Below are positions 9,160 to 11,668 of a stretch of DNA of 11,668 nucleotides, in pieces (within the stretch, counting starts at the first letter, position 1; the number at the start of each line of letters is the position of its first letter). The position numbers and the translations under genes were made by a program. This stretch comes from an uncultured Lysobacteraceae bacterium. Its GTDB lineage: Bacteria > Pseudomonadota > Gammaproteobacteria > Xanthomonadales > Rhodanobacteraceae. The stretch is from contig CAMLSI010000125.1 of NCBI GenBank assembly GCA_946482585.1, positions 1 through 11,668 on the forward strand. Direction: 5' to 3'. The notes below the pieces were generated by a model. The model made no database searches. It was not told the origin of the DNA and saw nothing but the letters and a program-made list of their open reading frames with translations.

Positions 9160-9531
9160 TCAGCGCGTGTGCGCCGGGTTCACGATGACGTGGCTCTCCA
9201 CGACCGGCGCCGGCTCGGCGGCGCGGGCCTGGCGCTGGTCGAGTGCGGCGAAATCGATCGTCTCGCCGCGCGCGGCGCTGAGCGCGAGCCCCGCGCCGCT
9301 GCCCGGCAGCGTGCGCGCGAACGTCACGCGGTCGCCGCGAATGCCCTCGACGCGCCACGCGCTCTGCGGTACGGAGTCGCCGCGGCGCAGGCGCTGCAGC
9401 CGTCCGTCCGGCGCGGCCAGCACGACGGCATCCGCGTCGACGGAAGCGGCGGCGATCGTGTAGGGCGCGGCATCGGCCTGCGCGCTCATCGTGGCCGCAA
9501 CAAAAAAAGCTAAATTGGAAAAAAGTTTCAC
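9160..9531 (-). CDS. Small exported protein, possibly PilP/GspC-like, encoded upstream of the giant gene
   Basis: This 123-residue protein uses a GTG start. GGAG at 9541-9544 lies 9 nt upstream of it, and translation from there begins directly with a signal peptide (MKLFSNLAFFVAATMSAQADA, cleavage near residue 21). The frame stays open further upstream to 9843, but that extension is Arg-rich, buries the signal peptide and has no ribosome site, so I excluded it. The mature part (about 100 residues) reads as a small beta-rich domain: VVLAAPDGRLQRLRRGDSV followed by a V-x-x-I-x-x-D-x-V strand. The pattern resembles the periplasmic domain of PilP or GspC (type IV pilus or type II secretion), though the similarity is weak and unverified. 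The C-terminal tail is probably disordered. It ends 28 nt before the giant gene starts, so the two are probably co-transcribed. The first dozen codons are unusually AT-rich and contain T7 and T6 runs. I do not recognise a specific family. Confidence 0.8.
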   Translation of the reverse strand: MKLFSNLAFFVAATMSAQADAAPYTIAAASVDADAVVLAAPDGRLQRLRRGDSVPQSAWRVEGIRGDRVTFARTLPGSGAGLALSAARGETIDFAALDQRQARAAEPAPVVESHVIVNPAHTR

Positions 9532-9540
9532 GGTGCCGGG

Positions 9541-9544
9541 CTCC
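9541..9544 (-). promoter_or_regulatory. Ribosome binding site for the 123-aa gene (GTG start)
   Basis: GGAG on the minus strand is followed by a 9-nt spacer and then GTG at 9531. This supports the unusual start codon. The start is also supported by a signal peptide beginning exactly there. Confidence 0.6.
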
Positions 9545-9746
9545 GCCGGTACAGCGCTGGCGAACTGCAGCGGGCGCGAGCCTGAGGATCGCCATGCTGC
9601 AATACGGGCGCCGGTGTCGGCCTTGACGTACACGCGCAGTCCTGCCGCCTCCAGGGCGAGACGACAACGGCTGATTCGTGCGGAGAGCCGGCGGGATCGG
9701 CGTCGGGGTGCGACGCGACCGGCTGGCTCAGGGTTCCCCGTGCCGA

Positions 9747-9774
9747 AGGATAGCGGCCGGCGCGCCGCGAGCAA
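9747..9774 (-). promoter_or_regulatory. Candidate promoter of the two-gene minus-strand operon
   Basis: On the minus strand, TTGCTC (9769-9774) and TATCCT (9747-9752) are separated by 16 nt, close to sigma-70 geometry. Transcription would begin near 9740, leaving a leader of roughly 210 nt before the GTG start. I recognised no riboswitch core in that leader; in particular the conserved c-di-GMP-I segments are not visible. The same GCTATCCTTC string occurs at the candidate promoter of the plus-strand gene at 10107. Confidence 0.4.
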
Positions 9775-10094
9775 GTCGAACTCATTCAGACGCCGACGGA
9801 AACGACGCCGCGACATGCCGGCGTGCCGTCGCGCTCGTTCCATTCATTCTTTAACTTCGCCGCTCAAGTCATTCGCCGCGCTGCAGTTCTTGGCACGATC
9901 GAGCAAGACGCTGCGAGCGCGACGGGCCGCGCGATTCCGCTGCGGCGGCGATGCGAGAACGACGCATTTGCGGCAAACGAGGCGCAACTTGCGCGGCGCG
10001 CGGCGCGATCCGCGGGTCGTAACGAAGATCAGGCCGCGCCGATCGAAATGCCGGCGTGCGGATGGGGGGCGGACCGGGTCGTCCGTTCCTGCGC
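9775..10094. other. Intergenic region between divergent promoters, no convincing gene
   Basis: Frames crossing this stretch are Arg/Ala-rich, lack ribosome sites and show no recognisable motif, so I call no gene. It separates the minus-strand operon promoter from the start of the plus-strand gene. An AT-richer patch lies at about 9838-9856, and two adjacent short dyads lie at 9967-9994. I saw no tRNA-like, rRNA-like or CRISPR-like structure. Confidence 0.6.
9967..9994. repeat. Two adjacent short perfect dyads
   Basis: TTTGC-G-GCAAA (9967-9977) and GCGCAA-C-TTGCGC (9982-9994) are perfect inverted repeats with one-base centres. The centres are 16 bp apart. They lie about 100-120 bp upstream of the plus-strand start and more than 190 bp from the minus-strand promoter. 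Regulator-binding sites are possible, but such short dyads also occur by chance in GC-rich DNA. Confidence 0.3.
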
Positions 10095-10100
10095 TATCCT
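10095..10100 (+). promoter_or_regulatory. Candidate -10 element giving a leaderless mRNA
   Basis: TATCCT ends 6 nt before the A of the ATG at 10107, so a normally positioned transcript would start at or next to the start codon. No Shine-Dalgarno sequence precedes the ATG (the bases are TCTCCG), which fits leaderless translation. No good -35 match is visible near 10072-10077. Confidence 0.35.
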
Positions 10101-10106
10101 TCTCCG

Positions 10107-10472
10107 ATGTCCACGTTGCTATTGAACCTGCGCCAGACGCCCGACGACGAGGCCGAGGAAGTTCGTCAGCTGCTGCAGGCGAACTCGATCGGATTTTTCG
10201 AAACGCCGCCGAGCCGCTTCGGCATCTCCGCCGGTGCGATCTGGCTCGCGGACGAGGCGCGTGCCGAAGACGCGCTCGCGCTGCTCGCGCAGTATCAGGC
10301 GCGACGTCGCGATGCGGCACGCCTCGCGTATGCGCAGGCGCGTGCCGAGGGCAGGGCGCCGGGCTTCTGGCAGCAACTGCGGCGCGAACCGGTGCGCGTC
10401 GTGTCGGCGCTGATCGTGATCGCCGCGCTGGTCGCCCTGTGTGCGGTGCCGTATTTCCTGTTGCGTGACTAG
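10107..10472 (+). CDS. DUF6164-like family protein, single C-terminal membrane helix
   Basis: This is a 121-residue protein. The N-terminal 65 residues begin MSTLLLNLRQTPDDEAEEVR and continue with QLLQANSIGFFETPPSRFGI and SAGAIWL. I recall this pattern as typical of the DUF6164 family (short proteins of Xanthomonadales, Pseudomonas and relatives). Its layout resembles small ferredoxin-like signal-transducing domains of the DUF2007 type; that comparison is inference. A charged helical segment (about 50-95, rich in Arg, Ala and Gln) leads to one hydrophobic helix at about 97-118. The N-terminal domain is then probably cytoplasmic and the protein tail-anchored. I chose ATG 10107 because the open frame upstream (from 10056) is Gly/Arg-rich and unlike the family. 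Its molecular function is unknown. It is convergent with the HU-like gene and appears to be transcribed alone. Confidence 0.88.
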   Translation: MSTLLLNLRQTPDDEAEEVRQLLQANSIGFFETPPSRFGISAGAIWLADEARAEDALALLAQYQARRRDAARLAYAQARAEGRAPGFWQQLRREPVRVVSALIVIAALVALCAVPYFLLRD

Positions 10473-10485
10473 ACGACGCGTCGTC
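10472..10485. repeat. 14-bp perfect palindrome at the stop codon of the DUF6164-like gene
   Basis: GACGACGCGTCGTC is fully self-complementary and starts at the last base of the TAG stop. Having no loop, it is a poor terminator by itself. It may be a protein-binding site, or it may be incidental. Confidence 0.35.
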
Positions 10486-10493
10486 ATCGCCGT

Positions 10494-10520
10494 GCCGATG
10501 TTGCCGCCGATCGGCGTTTT
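10494..10520 (+). terminator. Candidate rho-independent terminator of the DUF6164-like gene
   Basis: GCCGAT (10494-10499) pairs with ATCGGC (10510-10515) across a 10-nt loop. GTTTT follows immediately. An inner alternative, CGCC-GATC-GGCG, uses part of the same bases. The stem is short, but the position 22 nt after the stop and the T run fit a plus-strand terminator. Confidence 0.5.
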
Positions 10521-10536
10521 GCCGCCCCGGAAACGA

Positions 10537-10561
10537 CAACCGGGCGACATGCGCCCGGTTG
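10537..10561 (-). terminator. Strong hairpin, terminator of the HU-like gene
   Basis: A perfect 10-bp stem (CAACCGGGCG / CGCCCGGTTG) closes a 5-nt loop. On the minus strand it lies 38 nt after the HU-like stop and is followed by TCGTTTCC, a weak U-rich tail. On the plus strand no T run follows, so it mainly suits the minus direction, though it could block convergent transcription both ways. Confidence 0.65.
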
Positions 10562-10598
10562 CGTAGCTCCAACGCGGCGTTAGCCGCGGTACGGCGGA

Positions 10599-10973
10599 TT
10601 ACAGTGCGGCGTCCTTGAGCTTCTTGAGCGCGCGCGCCTTGATGCGCACGGTCGCCGGCTTGGCCGGGAACCAGCGCTCTTCACCGCTGAACGGATCCTT
10701 GCCGAAGCGCTTCTTCTTCGCGGCCACGGCCTGCGCCGTCACCTTGAGCAGGCCCGGGAGCGTGAATACGCCGGCGCCCTTCTTGTGGATCGAGCCGAGG
10801 ATCGTCGCTTCGAGCGCGGCGAGGACGGCCTTGGCGGCTTTCGGTTCCACGCCGGCCTGTTCGGCGAGATGACGGGCGAGTTCGGACTTCGTGAACGAAT
10901 CCTTGATCGGCTTCGGCGCTGCCGCCGGCTTGGCGGCGCTCTTGGTCTTGCTGGTTGCTGCTTTCTTGGCCAT
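10599..10973 (-). CDS. HU-like histone-type DNA-binding protein with basic N-terminal tail
   Basis: This 124-residue nucleoid protein starts MAKKAATSKTKSAAKPAAAP, a Lys/Ala/Pro-rich tail of about 24 residues that is absent from the classic ~90-residue HU. The HU fold follows: the helical dimerisation part (SFTKSELARHLAEQAGVEPKAAK, about 26-60), then GAGVFTLPGLLKV. The arm segment KKKRFGKDPFSGEERWFPAK takes the place of the usual RxGRNPxTG and keeps the Pro expected to intercalate into DNA. It ends with KARALKKLKDAA. The family binds DNA as a dimer with little sequence specificity and bends it; the tail probably adds nonspecific contacts. The gene appears monocistronic, with a hairpin after it and a long non-coding region before it. 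The ribosome site is weak (GAGA about 10 nt upstream). The family call is very secure; HU alpha or beta identity is not, so I give no symbol. Confidence 0.95.
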   Translation of the reverse strand: MAKKAATSKTKSAAKPAAAPKPIKDSFTKSELARHLAEQAGVEPKAAKAVLAALEATILGSIHKKGAGVFTLPGLLKVTAQAVAAKKKRFGKDPFSGEERWFPAKPATVRIKARALKKLKDAAL

Positions 10974-11044
10974 GGGCTTGGGTTCTCGGTGACAGAGAGT
11001 TTCGCCCGCGCGGTCATCGGCGGGCGGCCAGTGTCGGCGGCGAC

Positions 11045-11074
11045 ACTTTACTGCATCAGCACCGCAAGAATTAA
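11045..11074 (-). promoter_or_regulatory. Weak candidate promoter of the HU-like gene
   Basis: On the minus strand, TTAATT (11069-11074) and TAAAGT (11045-11050) are separated by 18 nt and match sigma-70 boxes only partly. Transcription would start near 11038, giving a leader of about 65 nt. The AT-rich pocket upstream of a normally abundant protein is the main support. Confidence 0.3.
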
Positions 11075-11270
11075 GCGGTTTCTACGCAATATTTGCGCAG
11101 ACACGCGCAGCGTACGCAGCGATACGCGTGCTTGCTGCACTGCAACCGCGAAATCGCCGCGTTTTCGAGTATCTTCGGCGGTCGCATCGCGCGTCGCGCG
11201 CACTCCGTGCCGCTGCAGCGGATGCCGCAGTCGCGACGTCGATGCCCCGGCGGGACATCGCCCGGACCCG

Positions 11271-11290
11271 GTAAATGTACAGAAATTTAC
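11271..11290. repeat. AT-rich interrupted palindrome, possible operator
   Basis: GTAAAT and ATTTAC form a perfect 6-bp inverted repeat around GTACAGAA. It is a conspicuous AT-rich island in GC-rich DNA, 52 nt beyond the amidohydrolase stop and about 300 nt upstream of the HU-like gene. It resembles a dimeric regulator site in form, but I recognise no specific regulator. Confidence 0.4.
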
Positions 11291-11299
11291 AATGTGGCA

Positions 11300-11325
11300 C
11301 GCCCGGGCGCTTCACCCCGGCGGGG
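11300..11325 (-). terminator. GC-rich dyads after the amidohydrolase gene, weak terminator candidate
   Basis: CGCCCGGGCG (11300-11309) and CCCC-GGC-GGGG (11315-11325) are two neighbouring dyads within 45 nt of the stop. Neither is followed directly by a T run on the minus strand, so intrinsic termination is only possible, not shown. Confidence 0.25.
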
Positions 11326-11341
11326 CGCGAAATCGTGTCAT

Positions 11342-11668
11342 CTACGGCAATGCCGGCGATTTCTCGATGCGGCCGTCCTTGATGACCCAGGCCACTTTCT
11401 TCAGCACGCGCACGTCGGCGACCGGATCGCCGGAGACGGCGACGAGATCGGCGCGCTTGCCGGGTTCGATGCTGCCGAGATCCTTGTCGACGCCGAGCAG
11501 CTCGGCCGCGTCGAGCGTGGCGGCGCGCAGGGCTTGCGCGGGCGTCAGGCCGAACTCGACGAGCAGTTCGAACTCGTCGGCATTGCGGCCGTGCAGGCTC
11601 ACGCCGGCGTCGGTACCGAAGGCGATGCGTATGCCGCCGGCGACTGCCTGACGCAGCGCCTTGCCGGT
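11342..11668 (-). CDS. Amidohydrolase-superfamily enzyme, C-terminal 108 residues (N-terminus outside window)
   Basis: The frame runs in from the right edge and ends at a TAG codon at 11342-11344. The visible part contains IAFGTDAGV, whose Asp (codon 11609-11611) matches the last metal-ligand Asp of the amidohydrolase TIM barrel. Next come a helix with LTPAQALRAATLDAAELLGV and the closing beta-sandwich with GSIEPGKRADLVAVSGDP and VAWVIKDGRI. This ending is typical of imidazolonepropionase-like amidohydrolases and Xaa-Pro dipeptidase-type relatives. Such enzymes hydrolyse cyclic amides or dipeptides using one or two metal ions. The substrate cannot be told from this end, and the first metal ligands (HxH) and any signal peptide lie outside the window. 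An internal GTG at 11602 is not the real start, because the conserved GTDA motif lies upstream of it. Confidence 0.93.
   Translation of the reverse strand, partial: TGKALRQAVAGGIRIAFGTDAGVSLHGRNADEFELLVEFGLTPAQALRAATLDAAELLGVDKDLGSIEPGKRADLVAVSGDPVADVRVLKKVAWVIKDGRIEKSPALP

Larger units (their letters stand above)
10974..11341. other. Non-coding region upstream of the HU-like gene
   Basis: No frame here looks coding. The minus frame at 11082-11315 is Arg/Ala-rich, has a GTG start and no ribosome site. AT content is higher at about 11040-11100 and 11270-11295 than in the flanking genes, as expected for regulatory DNA. The stretch carries a weak HU promoter candidate, an interrupted palindrome, and GC-rich dyads just after the amidohydrolase stop. 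A small RNA cannot be excluded, but nothing recognisable supports one. Confidence 0.55.

Noticed and set aside
9531..9740. c-di-GMP-I or cobalamin riboswitch in the operon leader
   Set aside because: I looked for the conserved core segments of these classes and did not find them.
9532..9843. N-terminal extension of the 123-aa protein to the ATG at 9843
   Set aside because: The extension is Arg-rich, would bury a clear signal peptide, and crosses the candidate promoter; GTG 9531 has its own ribosome site.
9823..10125. 100-residue plus-strand frame overlapping the start of the DUF6164-like gene
   Set aside because: GTG start, no ribosome site, no recognisable motif, and overlap with a better supported gene.
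9844..10572. 242-residue minus-strand frame antisense to the DUF6164-like gene
   Set aside because: Arg/Ala/Pro-rich shadow; the plus strand has a recognisable family protein with a membrane helix.
11082..11315. 77-residue minus-strand frame in the intergenic region
   Set aside because: GTG start without a ribosome site, low-complexity Arg/Ala sequence, and it spans dyads that look regulatory.
1..11668. CRISPR array, insertion sequence, tRNA or rRNA
   Set aside because: No regularly spaced direct repeats, no transposase frame with terminal inverted repeats, and no tRNA- or rRNA-like segments were seen.

Overview
The window is strongly GC-rich, with G/C-biased third codon positions. Its gene types suggest a gammaproteobacterium of the Xanthomonadales/Lysobacterales, perhaps Rhodanobacteraceae-like. 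The clues are a DUF6164-type membrane protein, an HU-like protein with a Lys/Ala/Pro-rich N-terminal tail, and a very large secreted multidomain protein. The placement rests on composition and recalled family resemblance, not on a database search.

Layout: (1) From about 9131 down to the left edge, the minus strand is one uninterrupted reading frame. It encodes at least 3043 residues of a giant exported protein whose C-terminus lies outside the window. Its order is: signal peptide, HExxH metallopeptidase-like domain, alpha/alpha-toroid of six QW-like repeats, five CARDB repeats, a FlgD-Ig-like SPNGDG module, a TolB/beta-propeller-like region, then further Ig-like and FlgD-Ig-like modules. (2) Just upstream, with a 28-nt gap, is a 123-aa exported protein with a GTG start (9160-9531, minus). 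It probably shares an operon and a promoter near 9747-9774. (3) 9775-10094 has no convincing gene, only two short dyads. (4) 10107-10472 (plus) is a DUF6164-like protein with one C-terminal membrane helix, possibly translated from a leaderless mRNA. (5) Two hairpins at 10494-10561 separate it from the convergent HU-like gene (10599-10973, minus). (6) 10974-11341 is non-coding, with a candidate HU promoter and an AT-rich interrupted palindrome. (7) 11342 to the right edge is the C-terminal end of an amidohydrolase-superfamily enzyme (minus).

How the parts fit: the 123-aa protein and the giant protein look like one export/surface unit. The giant protein joins a putative protease, a complement/cyclase-like toroid and a long adhesive or spacer stalk on one polypeptide. 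What sits at its missing C-terminus (RHS repeats, a toxin, an anchor or more Ig domains) is the main open question. DUF6164, HU and the amidohydrolase appear to be ordinary chromosomal neighbours with no visible functional link to it.
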